Shown here in pieces: positions 23,544 through 34,719 of a stretch of DNA of 64,000 bases. This DNA comes from Selaginella moellendorffii. Lineage: Eukaryota; Streptophyta; Lycopodiopsida; Selaginellales; Selaginellaceae. Made by a program: the position numbers and the translations under genes. A model generated the notes under the pieces. The model did no database searches and was not told where the DNA came from. It saw only the letters and a program-made list of their open reading frames with translations. Location of the stretch: NCBI RefSeq assembly GCF_000143415.4, contig NW_003314279.1, positions 2,120,866-2,184,865 on the forward strand. Reading direction: 5' to 3'. Position 1 is the stretch's first letter, and every line of letters begins with the position of its first letter.

Positions 23544-25055
23544 TTACATCTCGCTCTCGCTTTCAAGCATGGAAAATATATTCTCGTCTTGCTGGGCGCC
23601 GAGAACGCTCGCTATGAGTTCCTCGGGCATGTTGAACGACAGCGCTAGAGTCTCCATGTCAAGCTTGTCAAGAACCGAGCTCCTACCTGGTAAAGTTCGC
23701 TCCAAATAAGCTAAAAATTCTTGATTGACAAACACTTACCTATAAGAAACTGCGGTAGCTGGCCGTGCCCGTGATACTCGTCCGAGACTGTGAATCCGAG
23801 GAACTTGAGAGGGGCATCTCTGGAAGAAAGCTCGCAGTTTGGGAAGTATCGAGGCACCACGAAGATGGTTCCCTCCTCCAGGCTCCTGTTTAGAGCATTG
23901 GTGCCATTCGGGTGCGCGATCTGGATTCTTCCAGTGCCATTCGTTACGACGCCGACGACCATGGCCTGGGGATTCCAGTGCGGTGCCAAAAGTGCTCCCT
24001 GGACGGTGAAGAGAACGAAGAAAAATCAGATCTTTCCAAAGCTCTAGATTGGACGCTTACGTTTTTGAGGTTCACGAATGATACTCCGAGACGAGATTTC
24101 CTGAGAACGGGCAGTTTCTTGCCCCCCGTCGATGCGAAGCAGCCATTTTGATTCGCAAAAGAGCGCTTGCTGCTCGTGAGGCTGAGGGGCCGAGGAGCTC
24201 TCCCGTGCATTTTCTTGTTGAGGAGAAAGCTGGCGACGTTCTTCCAGCTCCAGGCCTCAGGCAAATGTGACGTTAGTTGCGCGAATGCATCCACACTTGT
24301 GGGGATGATAGCTTCACTCGACTGCTGCCTCAAAAACTCGGCAACTCCCTCCTCGGACACCTGATTCTAAAGCTTAAATATGAATCGAAGAAACTTCTTT
24401 CGTCACCTTGAAAGCCGCTGAGACTAGCCTTGTGCCGAATCCAGAGAACAAGTTGGACTCGCCAGCGATGAAAAACGGCTTGATGCTTTCGATGTCGATG
24501 GCTTCTGACGTGTCGTAGAGGCCATAGATTTTGAGCTCCTCATCTTCGTGCGTACTCAAGAGGTAGAACAATGATCCTGCCGCAACCGCGTACACATCAC
24601 CGGTGCTAAGATCCTGCCTCAACAGCTCGCCTTGTTGATCCACCCATCCAATTCTCGCGCTTCCTAGATTCGAGAGAATGAAATCAATCTTTCCAGAAAG
24701 AGCTTCCATTACCTTGTTGGACGAGAAAAACGAAAGAAGCGTCCAGGTAGTGTGGGAGGAGCAAAGCTCGCGGCCGCAATGTGATAAATCCCAGGCCTAC
24801 ATTGTGCTTCCGGAGCAAAGGCGAGCGCAAGAGCACTCGAATCTCTCCCCACTGAGTCTTGACGAGCTGCGTTGGCTCTTCGAGGATCAAAGGGCTGCTC
24901 CCCTCCTTGGAAGACGAGATCCGCTGGAGCAAGTGATCCTCGCTCGATCTTCCACTTCCACCATGGCAGTGATCACACAAGATCACGAACGCGACGAGGA
25001 GAAGGCACAAGCAAGACATCAATCTCGTGTTGATCACCATGCACCCAAGACACAT
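23544..25055 (-). CDS. Vicilin-like bicupin (7S globulin family)
   Basis: The protein begins with a hydrophobic signal sequence (LMSCLCLLLVAFVILC), so it is probably secreted or sent to the vacuole. Two cupin barrels follow. The first contains LLLPHYLDASFVFLVQQG and a GDVYAVAAGSLFYLL strand. The second contains LLAPHWNPQAMVVGVVTNG, IQIAHPNG and GTIFVVPRYFP. A helical linker (FLRQQSSEAIIPT) lies between them, and the C-terminal helix has LDMETLALSFNMPEELI, as in vicilins. Several short introns interrupt the gene. Seed plants use these proteins for storage; in a spore-bearing plant the role may be spore storage or something else. The ATG at 25055 was chosen; 25040 is an alternative. Confidence 0.87.
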
Positions 25056-25146
25056 TTTTTAGTAGCATTGGCGCTTTGGTGCATGGAAGGCACGTAGACA
25101 ACGAAACCCGTAGTAGACAACATCACTGTAAATATAACACAAGAAA

Positions 25147-25219
25147 GCGCCTGTAGCTCAGTGGATAGAGCGTCTGTTTCCGGAGCAGAAAGTCACAGGT
25201 TCGAACCCTGTCTGGCGCG
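25147..25219 (+). tRNA. tRNA-Arg (anticodon CCG)
   Basis: The 73-base cloverleaf has acceptor GCGCCTG paired with CTGGCGC (one T-T mismatch at position 6), a D arm GCTC…GAGC, an anticodon stem TCTGT/GCAGA with loop TTCCGGA, and a T arm ACAGG-TTCGAAC-CCTGT. The loop places CCG at positions 34-36, reading the CGG arginine codon. There is no intron. CCA is not encoded, as usual in eukaryotes. Confidence 0.93.
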
Positions 25220-26971
25220 AAGCATATGGTCAAAACCTAGAATTCTTTTTAGCTAGATTGGCGAATCGCTAGCTGGAATATCCCGTCTCCGGTGGTCGGG
25301 CGTCGGCCGGCAGCAAACGGCGGTTGTCGGTATCCTCGCCCGCCGGCCAGATGTTGCTTTCGTAGCACTTTTATGACGGCGGCATCCTCAATGGGCGAGC
25401 ATGGCGTGGCAAGCTACACATGCCACGCAGGCCCTTCCCGCGACGTGGCAGAATCCGATTGGAGAGCATCCATCCTCGCATGCCATAACATCTGACCGTA
25501 CGCCTTTTTTTTCTTTTTTCATTAAATACCAGAGGGTAAAAACAAAGGCCACGGGTACGTAAAAATGCGCTGGTCCCAAGGGTTATGATGATTACCTTCC
25601 CATCATCGTAAAGCAGTGGAGTATACAATGGATACAGCAATGCAATGGCTTCGCATTGCATGTATCACGCAGTCCTTGCTATTGTCCGTGCCCTCCACAG
25701 GGCTAGAAATAGATCTTGCGTTTAGGCCCATTGACCACATAAGTTACCAGTTGAAAGAAATAAACTTATCGGGAGAAAATACGTAGACCTACGCATACCA
25801 CCGCCCGCGGCGTTTTCTCTTCTCCCCCACAAGCAAACAAACCGTGGTTGGTGTGTCGTTAACTAAACAGAGCATCATGACAGAATCTCCGGGTGCTTAG
25901 ATCCTGCCTCGGTCGAGAACTAACGGAGGTTATGCCAAAAGCCATGGCCCCATGATGGGTGGAATCCATTCACATTCAATGTATGGAATATACTTTTTTA
26001 CACATCGTTCTCTCTGACGTGAATGCCACCACCACCACCGCCTCAATAAAAACCCCCCAAACGCAACCCCGCGAACGAGAATTTTAAATCAAACACCACC
26101 ATTCCAATTTGAACAAGATTCGCGATTTCTTTTTTTTTTTTCTCAACTTTTTCTTTTCTGGAATTTTTTTATTTGGGGATATTTTTTTCTCTGTCAGATT
26201 GATTTTGGTTTTTTAAGACTTTCTGTCCGTGCCTTGAATGCATCCTCCGCAAGCGCCAAACGCGGCGAAGAAGCAAGGAAGATGAGAAAATAGAGGCAGT
26301 AGAATTTCTCGCCCAAGGCATTCATTCCAGTGCCGGTTGTGCATGGAAGCGCCACTCCGGCAATTGCCCCGTGTGGGCATTTGCTGTGGAGCGTGGTGAT
26401 GCGTGACACCACATCCACGTCGAATCGCGATTTGCTAGAGTTCACATCCTCCAGCAAGCAAGCAAGCAAGCACGCATTCCAGCTAGAAGCCCTTGGAGGA
26501 TAATCAATCAATCAATCAATCCTCGAGGAGAGCGATTAAAACAAACCAAAACAAAAAAAAACAAAGAATACCCATGCTCTCCTGTTCGTCGTGATCCATC
26601 GAGCTGGGTCGTCTATGAAGGGGACGATGGAATCGATCGCTCCATCCCCTCCTCCCACAAAATCGGAGGTGGAGCGCGAGAGATAGATTTGATCTCTCCA
26701 CTTCTTTTTATCTTTTGTTGGGGGACACACAGCGACCAGGGTGTGCCCCGCGAGGGAGGCAGCATTTTCCCCCCAGATTCCATACCATGGGCGAGAGAAT
26801 TAGGGCACTTTTCCACTCCATCACTTCTTCTTCCACCACTCTTTGTTGAGTGAGGAAGAAGAGAAGGAGCGCGGCTTTAAAGTTTATTTGCTCGGGGAGA
26901 GCCAGTGCCTCTCTCTGGAGCGTCAGCCAAAGCTACTTATAATCGCAGTGAAGGAGGGGAGAAATCTCTCC

Positions 26972-27005
<34 letters not shown>

Positions 27006-27346
27006 GCGATCGATCTGCAAAGAACAGATGATAGATAGAATGGAAAGAGCTTTAGATATGGCGCCTGGAAGAGCCCAGCTTCTTTTTCTTCCGTCTTCCT
27101 CTTCTTTGTGGTACCACTGACACATCGGTCTGGCCTGACTCCACAGTGTTTTTCTCACTCACTTCGATCGCCGCCCTCTCCAGCGCGCCGTCGCGCGGCG
27201 AATCTAGCCTAGTTGATCGCTCGATCGCTCGATCGATCATGATCGCCGCTGGAACGATCTCTGGGTGGCTAGGAACAAGGATCGTGTAAGATCGAAGAGA
27301 AGAGAGTAGCTAGCTAGCTTGGGAGCTCGCTCGCGCGATAGACAGC
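25220..27346. promoter_or_regulatory. Intergenic and 5' region of the GRF gene
   Basis: No gene is supported in this 2.1 kb. The right part probably holds the promoter and 5' UTR of the GRF gene. It contains an ATCA microsatellite (about 26503-26520) and a CT run passing into a CG run (about 26967-27005), features often seen in plant 5' regions. Confidence 0.5.
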
Positions 27347-28720
27347 ATGGATTTGATGGGCAGTAGCACCAACACGACGACGAGCAGCAGCGAGAAATCC
27401 AGCAGCAGTAGCAAATGTAGACGGCTGGGGGACATCCTGCCCGCTACACCCACCACGAGCAACAAGACGGCGCGGACGAGCAGCGATTCCGCCAAGCAGT
27501 CTAGCAGATCGGGCGGATCGTCGCCCGGCCACCACGGCCAGCAACAGCACCAGCACCAGCACCAGCGGCAGCGCTCCTGCGGCTCGCCCACCGATTCCTC
27601 CACCGCCGCCACCGCCGCCACAGAGGATCACTTACTACACACGAGCGGATCCATCTCCTCTCCACCGAATTCGTTCGCCAATTCCTCCTCGTCCTCCCAG
27701 CACTCTGGGATGATCCTCATGCCTCCTCCGACCATGGCCGGTGCTGGACCGTCCGCAGTTAGCGCATCGTCTTACGGAACTATGGGAGGAGCTATGGCAA
27801 TGCCGGGGATGGGAGGAGGAGGAGGAGCGATGAATCTCGCGAGATCACCGATGCTCTTCCAGCAGCAGCCAGCGATGAAGCAATCCATGGGTGAGCGTCG
27901 CGAGTGAGCGAGAGCGTGGATAAAAGTGTTTTCTAGGAGGATTGATCGATGGTTTTGCTTCGTGACAGGATTCCAGCAGCAGCTGGCGATGGGGAGCGCG
28001 AGCAGCCTGCTGGGCCTCCACGAAGCTTTCATGGCGTCGCGCTATCCCTTCACGTCCCTCCAGTGGGCGGAGCTGGAGCACCAGGCGCTGGTTTTCAAGT
28101 ACATCCTGGCGCGCGCGCCCGTGCCGCCCGAGCTCATCGCTCCAATCCGCTCCACCTCCTTCTCCTCCATTCTAGGTAACAAAGATCTCCCTCCATATCC
28201 ATCTCTTTCTTCTTCCTCTTGGTTGCTCTTCTTTCGCTTTCTCTGATTCGATCGTTCAGGTGGAGGAGGATCGTGGCCCTGTACGATCCCATCGTCGGCC
28301 AACGCTGGCAGTGGGCATGGGGTACACACGAATCACCTCGACGCGGAGCCAGGACGGTGCCGGCGTACCGACGGCAAGAAATGGCGGTGTGCACGGCCCA
28401 TCGTCCCGGATCAAAAGTACTGCGAGCGGCACATCAATCGTGGCAGGCACAAGAAGAAATCTTCCGCTGCTACGGCGGCGGCGGTAGCTGCGGCGGCGGC
28501 CGCCACCACTGGCGGGGGAGGAATGGGAAGAGTCTCGTCCACCACCAGCACTAGCACAAGCACTAGCAGCACGAGTGGTATCATCGCGTCTAGCCATGGT
28601 GGCGAGCACCATCCGGGCGAGCTCTCCACCGCGTTTGAGATCTCGAATGCGTCCTCGTCTATGTTCCACCACCATCGGTCATCGTCTCTCGCGGATGGTA
28701 GCGTGAACTTGGCGATCCAT

Positions 28721-28762
<42 letters not shown>

Positions 28763-30911
28763 CAACACTCGCAGCAGCAGCACCAAGCTTTGATGATGAT
28801 GATGCGAGGTGGTGGTGGTGGCGGTGGCGGTGGCGGTGGCTCTAACACCACCGGCATTGTTCCAAGCTCTTGCGGAGCTGGAGGAGGATCTCCCGGAGTT
28901 TCGTCCCACTCGAATCATCCACACCAGCAGAGCTCCGTCCCGTTGCAATCGAGCTACTTCAGCGCTGGAGCTGGACCCCTCTCCATGAAAGACAGGTACT
29001 TCGAAACCACCATAACTTAAATGCTTGTTCTTTCCTTTCGTTTCTTCTTCTTCTTCCTTGGTGCGTTCTTTTTCTTCCTCCATAGCTAGAACTAGAAAGC
29101 TAGCTCGCTGGCGGTATGTCTTTTGCTTTCCTGCATTTTCTCTGTTTTGCTCGTGTCGTTTGCTCTAGATTTTTGCCTGCTCGTGGCGTCGGTTCGCATT
29201 TTGTTTGCGTGAGAATCTGGAGCTTGAGGTGAGTGAGATGAGAGCTTGGAAATTTGTATCGTTCATGAATGCCACCCATGCACGCCACCAAAGTATTGAT
29301 TGACCGAAGTGTGATAGTAATTTTTGCGTGGGGAGCTTTTGTGAGAGTCAATTGCGATGAACAGTGGCGAAGGATTCGATCCTCCTGATCGCCTTGCTGC
29401 CTTTTAAAAACACTTGTTTGCTTACGACAGTGGCGCATTGGAGTTTATGCTGCGCTGCTTGGCGTTTTGGCTCTAGTGCTTGTTTTCTTCTTTTATAAAT
29501 CCCCCCCGCGCTCCTTGTCTTGCTCATCTTAAATGGCGAGCTTGTTTTTCATTCTTTCCCTTGCCTTCTTCCGCTTGAACGTTTTTTTTAGTCCTTTCTC
29601 TCGCCCGTCCCCGTTGGTGTCTGTGCCTGGAAACCTTTGTCGCCATGTCAATCCCGCTTTGTTTGTCTCGTTGCTTTCTCGTGAGTGTAAGTGTGTGTGA
29701 AAGTGGGAAGTGAGAGTGTGCCAAAGAGTGAGATTTGCGTCTGAGTTTGTGTGGTTTCCACCATTGCGTTCATGAAATCATGCATGGCTTCCTTCCTTTT
29801 ATTTTTCTTTGCTGGCCTGTCTTTCTCTTATTTTTTTTTCCTTAGAATATGTGGATTTCAGTGCAGCTCTTCCGCATCCTTTCGATCATCTTTCTTCCGT
29901 TTGCTTGGCCTTTTTTTTTTCAGGTTTTTGAATGGTATAAGTAAAGCAACGTCGTTTGATTTGCGTCCCGAGCAGCTGCTTCTTTCGGAGGTTCCTGGAG
30001 GCTCAGCAGCAGCTCTAGCAGCACCCGGATCCGGGATCTCAGCAAACCAATCCAATTTTCCAGGAGCAGCAGCACGAGGAGGAGTCAATCCAACCTCAGC
30101 AGCAGCGCCACCACCATTCTTCCAGCTCCCAAAGTCAAACGCGAGCAGCACCAGCAATAGCGCCAGCAGCAACCCGGACTCGCCATACTTTTCATACTCG
30201 AAGCTCTTCCACAACGCGAGCGACGAGTCGCAGCACTGCCTGAGCAGCCTACTCGCGTCGCCTCCGCAGCACCAGCACAACCAGCAGCTGAATTACTACG
30301 CGAGCGATCCATCCGTGGCCGAGAAGATCAAACCGGACACCTCCCACGCGCTGCGTCCGCTCTTCAACGAATGGCCGCGCTCCAGGGACGCTTCCACCAT
30401 GACGTCGTGGTCGGACTCCGACGATCGAAAGCCATGCCAGCAGCAGCTCCACAAGCTCAAGCTCGGCGGCGGCGGGACGCATCTCTCCATCTCGATTCCA
30501 AGCACGGCCTCTGGAGGATCGCATGAAGATGGCGGTGGGAACGATAGCATGGTAAAGCTTTGCATGGGGAGTAGCGTCGAGGAGCTGACGGACTCGGCCA
30601 CCAATGGTGGTGGCGGGGGCGGAGGTGGTAGCAGTGGCGGCGGTTTGATCAAGCCGGGTGGCGGAGTGGTGGAGCTGGGATGGTTCTCGGCGGCGCGAGC
30701 TTCCGTGGGAGGTCCGCTGGCGGAGGCTTTCAATGCGAGCGAGGTGAAGTCGTCGGGCTTGACCTTCCTTGGAGGGTCGGCGAGAGATCTTCGGCAGCTC
30801 CAGGTGGTGTCGCCCACGGGTGTGCTGCAGCGATCCGGGCTTGGATCGTTTTCCGAGTCGAGCAGCAGCGCGAGTAGCCCCGGATCGATCAAAGTGGAGC
30901 AGCTGCATTGA
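27347..30911 (+). CDS. GRF: Growth-regulating factor (QLQ and WRC transcription factor)
   Basis: GRFs are plant transcription factors that promote cell proliferation together with GIF co-activators. Four exons (27347-27890, 27969-28175, 28260-28995, 29924-30911) sum to 2475 nt, giving 824 residues, long for the family. Exon 2 encodes the QLQ domain ([19 protein letters not shown] …), which binds GIF. Exon 3 opens with the WRC domain ([17 protein letters not shown] … [15 protein letters not shown]), with the CCCH zinc ligands and a nuclear signal. The rest is low complexity: Q runs (about 28723-28766), G and S runs. Intron 3 is 928 bp, far longer than the other introns here. The exon 3 to 4 join (MKD-R-FLNG) keeps frame; read-through would end the protein at 29020. 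Confidence 0.9.
28723..28784. repeat. CAG repeat encoding polyglutamine
   Basis: A run of CAG codons in GRF exon 3 encodes about a dozen consecutive glutamines, followed by a mixed H/Q stretch. Such runs vary in length between alleles. Confidence 0.85.
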
Positions 30912-31172
30912 CAACAACGTGAGAGATGGCAGGCTCTGCGAGTGAGAAAAAGAGCTCCCTCCCCAAGTGTTCAAAGATACTTAAAGAGTGGATTTTTTTT
31001 GTTTTGGTTCTTGCGTTTTCAGTTGTATATAGTTGCATACATGACAAAACGAAAATTGGTCAGCTGATAGACACAAATCCAACATCAAGAACAAGTCCAA
31101 TAATGAGAAATTATAATTTAGTATAAACAATAAAGATTGAAACAACCAATGTAAAAGGATTTATTTATATAG

Positions 31173-33704
31173 CTAACAGCGGCAAATATCGGACAAGAGG
31201 ATGTATGGAGCTGACTTTGAAGGATCTATAGATTTCGCAACTTGTGCTCCACGGCCAAAATCCCTGTGAAGTTTACACGAGCTCAAGAATGATCCAAAAT
31301 CAATGCTCTCGGGAAGAACAGGCATGGATTTCAGGAGCTCCTCTGCCTGCCCAAGATGCCCAGCTCTCCCCAGCGCATCAATTGTGGTACAATAGTGCTC
31401 CCTGCCTGGAGAGATGCTAAAGTCGCAAATCATTCTTGAAAAGAACAGTCGTCCAGCCTCGACCTGACCTGACTGGCTCCAGATCGAGAGAAGGGTCGTA
31501 AAAGCTACCTCGCTCGCGGTATGTCCTTCCACTTGCATCGAATGAAAGAGGTAAATGGCCTCCACACTGTGATGCCCAGTTTGGGCATATGCAGCAAGCA
31601 TAGCATTCCATGACACGTCATTCCTTTCGGGCAAAGCATCGAACGTTTTCTTTGCTAGAGACGTAAGACCATTGTTTGAAAATCCTGCAAGCATGGCATT
31701 CCACGTAATGGCATCTTTCGCGGGCGCAAGAAAAAACATGCGTTGCGCTTCTAAGAGATGCCCGTTTTGGGCATACGCCGTGATCATAGAGTTCCACGCC
31801 ACGAGATTCTTTTCGGGAATGGATTCGAAGAGGAACCGCGCCTCCTCAAGCTGGGAGCTTTGGGAGAGACTGGCAATGGTGGCATTGCACGAAACAAGGT
31901 CTCGCATTGGCATCTCGTCAAAGATGGCCTTGGCAAGGGATGGATTCCCGGCGTGGAGGTGGCCGACGATCATCGTCGTCCAGGACGACGCATCCCTAGC
32001 GACGATCGAGTGGAAGATCTGCGTGGCCTCGGCCATGCGCCCGGATTGAGCGTACGAGTACATGAGCGTGTTCCAAGACACCACATTGGTCTCCTTGAGC
32101 CGCTGAAAGAGATCCACCACCTTATCCAATTGCCCTCTCTGGGAGTAGGCCGCGAGCATCGTGTTCCAGGACACGATATCGCGCTTCTCCATGCAATCAA
32201 ACATCTCTCTCGCGGCGTCCAGATCGCCGCTATCGATGATCGCCTCTAGCATCACTGTGGAGGAGATCACGTCCACCTCCGGGACGGAATCGTAGAGCTG
32301 CCTGGCCTGATCGAGATGGCCCTCTCGCGCGAGCGCTGGGATCATTGCATTGACCGCCACCGCGTTGTGTAAAGGCATGGAATCGAAGATCGCGGCGGCG
32401 TCGCTGAGGCGGCCGTGATCTGCGTAGGCCTGGATCATCGCCGTGCATGGAACGATCCCATGCTCCGGGATGGCAAGGAAGAGCTCTCTCGCGCGATGCA
32501 GATCGCCGTGCTGGGAATTCGCGGAGAGGAGGATGATCCAAGAGACGATGTCCCGCGCGGGCATTTGATGGAAGATCTGGTGAGCGTGGAGCAGCCTCCC
32601 ACTTATCGCATTTGCTTGAAGAACAGAGTTCCAAGAAACGATGTCCCACGCGGGCATCTGATCGAAAAGGCTGTTCGCCTCCACGAATTCCCCGATCTGG
32701 CCGTATGCCGCGATGAGAGCGTTCCAGGAGATCACGCTCCACTGCGGCATGCGATCAAACATGAGCCTCATCTCTCGAAAGTCGCCTGCTTTCACGTAGC
32801 CATGGATCATTGCGTTCCAGGCTATGATGCTTTCCTCCGGCATAGCATCAAAGAGGGCCTTTGCGCTATCCACATCCCCTGCCTGACAGTACGCGCTCAC
32901 CATCGCCGTCCACGACACTGCATCGCGCATTGGCATCGTATCGAACATCGACTTTGCCTGCTCCAGATCTCCAACGCTGGCATTTGCTTGGATCAAGATG
33001 TTCCAAGAGAGAACACCGCGCTCGGTCATTCTAGAGAAAAATTCTCTTGCCTCTTCAATCTTTCCATTTTCTACGAATCCTTGCAGCATAGCGTTCCAGC
33101 TGACCATGTTTCTTTGAGGCATACGGCTAAATACTTCTTTTGCTTGATCCAAATGCCCTATCCCGGCAAATGCTGAAAGCATTGCTGTCCAAGAAACCAC
33201 GTCCCTTTGAGGCATTGATCTAAACACATGACCAGCCTCTTCCACCATGTTGTTTGCAATATAGAGCTGAATAAGTGTGTTCCACGACGCAGTGTCTCTT
33301 CTGGGCATGTTGTCAAAGAGTGTTCTTGCCTCCTGCACGTACCCCTTTGTGGCATATGCTTGCATTAGCGTTGTCCATGCTACAAGATCTTTGTGAGGGT
33401 TTGTGTCGAAGAATTGCTTGGCTTGATCGAGAAGACCATTGCGAGTGTATGCATTGAGCATGATGTTCCATGAAAAGAGATTAGGAGTGTCTATGCTGTC
33501 AAAAACTTTGCGGGCATCATCTACTGCCCCGCAACTCCCATACATTTGGATGACTTGGTTGAGCAGGAACAAGTTGGAACGGTGGGCACTCTTCAGGATT
33601 GATTTGTGGGCAAATCTACCTTGGATAATATCTCTTGACTGGATGTGGAGCTTGATCTGTGCAGCTAAATTATTCTGCTCTTCAAATGCTCTATCTTTCA
33701 ACAT
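31173..33704 (-). CDS. PPR protein with long array of 31-residue S-type motifs
   Basis: The intronless gene encodes 843 residues starting at an ATG at 33704. After an N-terminal region (…HKSILKSAHRSNLFLLNQVIQMYGSCG) it carries about two dozen consecutive units of 31 residues with the pattern VSWNAM…AxxxFxxMPxRD. Such pure S arrays are typical of lycophyte PPR proteins. The C-terminus has an E1-like unit (FGSFLSSCKLHRDFG … APYILLSDICRC) and stops, with no E+ or DYW domain. It probably binds organellar RNA and, if it edits, needs a deaminase partner. Its stop lies about 260 bp from the convergent GRF stop. Confidence 0.9.
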   Translation of the reverse strand: MLKDRAFEEQNNLAAQIKLHIQSRDIIQGRFAHKSILKSAHRSNLFLLNQVIQMYGSCGAVDDARKVFDSIDTPNLFSWNIMLNAYTRNGLLDQAKQFFDTNPHKDLVAWTTLMQAYATKGYVQEARTLFDNMPRRDTASWNTLIQLYIANNMVEEAGHVFRSMPQRDVVSWTAMLSAFAGIGHLDQAKEVFSRMPQRNMVSWNAMLQGFVENGKIEEAREFFSRMTERGVLSWNILIQANASVGDLEQAKSMFDTMPMRDAVSWTAMVSAYCQAGDVDSAKALFDAMPEESIIAWNAMIHGYVKAGDFREMRLMFDRMPQWSVISWNALIAAYGQIGEFVEANSLFDQMPAWDIVSWNSVLQANAISGRLLHAHQIFHQMPARDIVSWIILLSANSQHGDLHRARELFLAIPEHGIVPCTAMIQAYADHGRLSDAAAIFDSMPLHNAVAVNAMIPALAREGHLDQARQLYDSVPEVDVISSTVMLEAIIDSGDLDAAREMFDCMEKRDIVSWNTMLAAYSQRGQLDKVVDLFQRLKETNVVSWNTLMYSYAQSGRMAEATQIFHSIVARDASSWTTMIVGHLHAGNPSLAKAIFDEMPMRDLVSCNATIASLSQSSQLEEARFLFESIPEKNLVAWNSMITAYAQNGHLLEAQRMFFLAPAKDAITWNAMLAGFSNNGLTSLAKKTFDALPERNDVSWNAMLAAYAQTGHHSVEAIYLFHSMQVEGHTASEVAFTTLLSIWSQSGQVEAGRLFFSRMICDFSISPGREHYCTTIDALGRAGHLGQAEELLKSMPVLPESIDFGSFLSSCKLHRDFGRGAQVAKSIDPSKSAPYILLSDICRC

Positions 33705-34719
33705 GAGAGTCCTGGCAAACTGATCTTATGAGCTGCTTGAAGAAACAAAAAATAAGTGTGTTCTTCCTACTGCTTTAAGTTCTTAATACAAATGCACTCA
33801 AATATTTTAATATATTAATTTAATTGATGTAATTGTATATTTAAAGGCTAACATAAGATAAGATTAGCAGTAATATATTAACATAAATTTTAATATTATA
33901 CATTTAATTTAATATACTTTTGGTAATAAGCTTCAATAAAAACAAATTGTAATTATTTAGTTTTTAAAGTAAAATTTTTAATTATATGATTTATTTTAAA
34001 TAAAAAATCATAAATTTCTATATAAACAAAAAAATATGAATAATTTTTATATGAGCATATGTTCTGTATTACTTGTGTGTGGATGTTAATGAATGACTCA
34101 TAAATTCATATCGCAGTCCAAGCACTAAAGGTTTTTTTCTCTTTATTTATAATTCAATTTTAGTTTATAAGTTATCATGAGTTATATCAAAAAGTAACAT
34201 ATGTAGATATTTTAGATTTTCATTTCTATGAACAAACAAATATGAATAATTTAGATTCTCAGTAAATTATACTGAGAAAGAATATTTTTCAGACTCTAAG
34301 AACTTTATTATATTATAATTTTTAAAAATAAAGTATTTTAATTTTGTAATATAAAATCTTAAAATTAATAATAATAATATATATAAATAAATAAATATTA
34401 TTTTATATTAAAAATATTCATTACATGTTCTATTTTTGCTTATATGATATGATATAATATAATTCAAATGGTAAATATGATTAAAAGTAACTACTTTAAT
34501 TTCCAAAAGTTTTGCTATTTGATTTCATCACTTATAAAATACTCTTTCAAATATTTTGAAAAAAAATACTTTACAAAAATCATAACTGTGATAAAATATT
34601 TTTGGAGTATTATTTTTAAGCTTTTATTATGTAATGTAGTACAATCTATATCTTTTTTATTTTGATGATATTTAAAATTGCTAAGAAAGTTTAGATGGAA
34701 AATATATTTTTTGAAAAAA
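33705..34719. other. Very AT-rich spacer between two PPR genes
   Basis: About 1 kb of strongly AT-rich DNA with no coding signal. It must contain the promoter of the downstream minus-strand PPR gene and the 3' end of the next. Confidence 0.65.

Noticed and set aside
24678-25097. 139-codon plus-strand ORF
   Set aside because: Antisense of the first vicilin exons.
30249-30974. 241-codon minus-strand ORF
   Set aside because: Antisense of GRF exon 4, with composition explained by the sense low-complexity codons.
31758-33176. Long plus-strand ORFs over the PPR gene
   Set aside because: Regular antisense frames produced by the PPR motif repetition.
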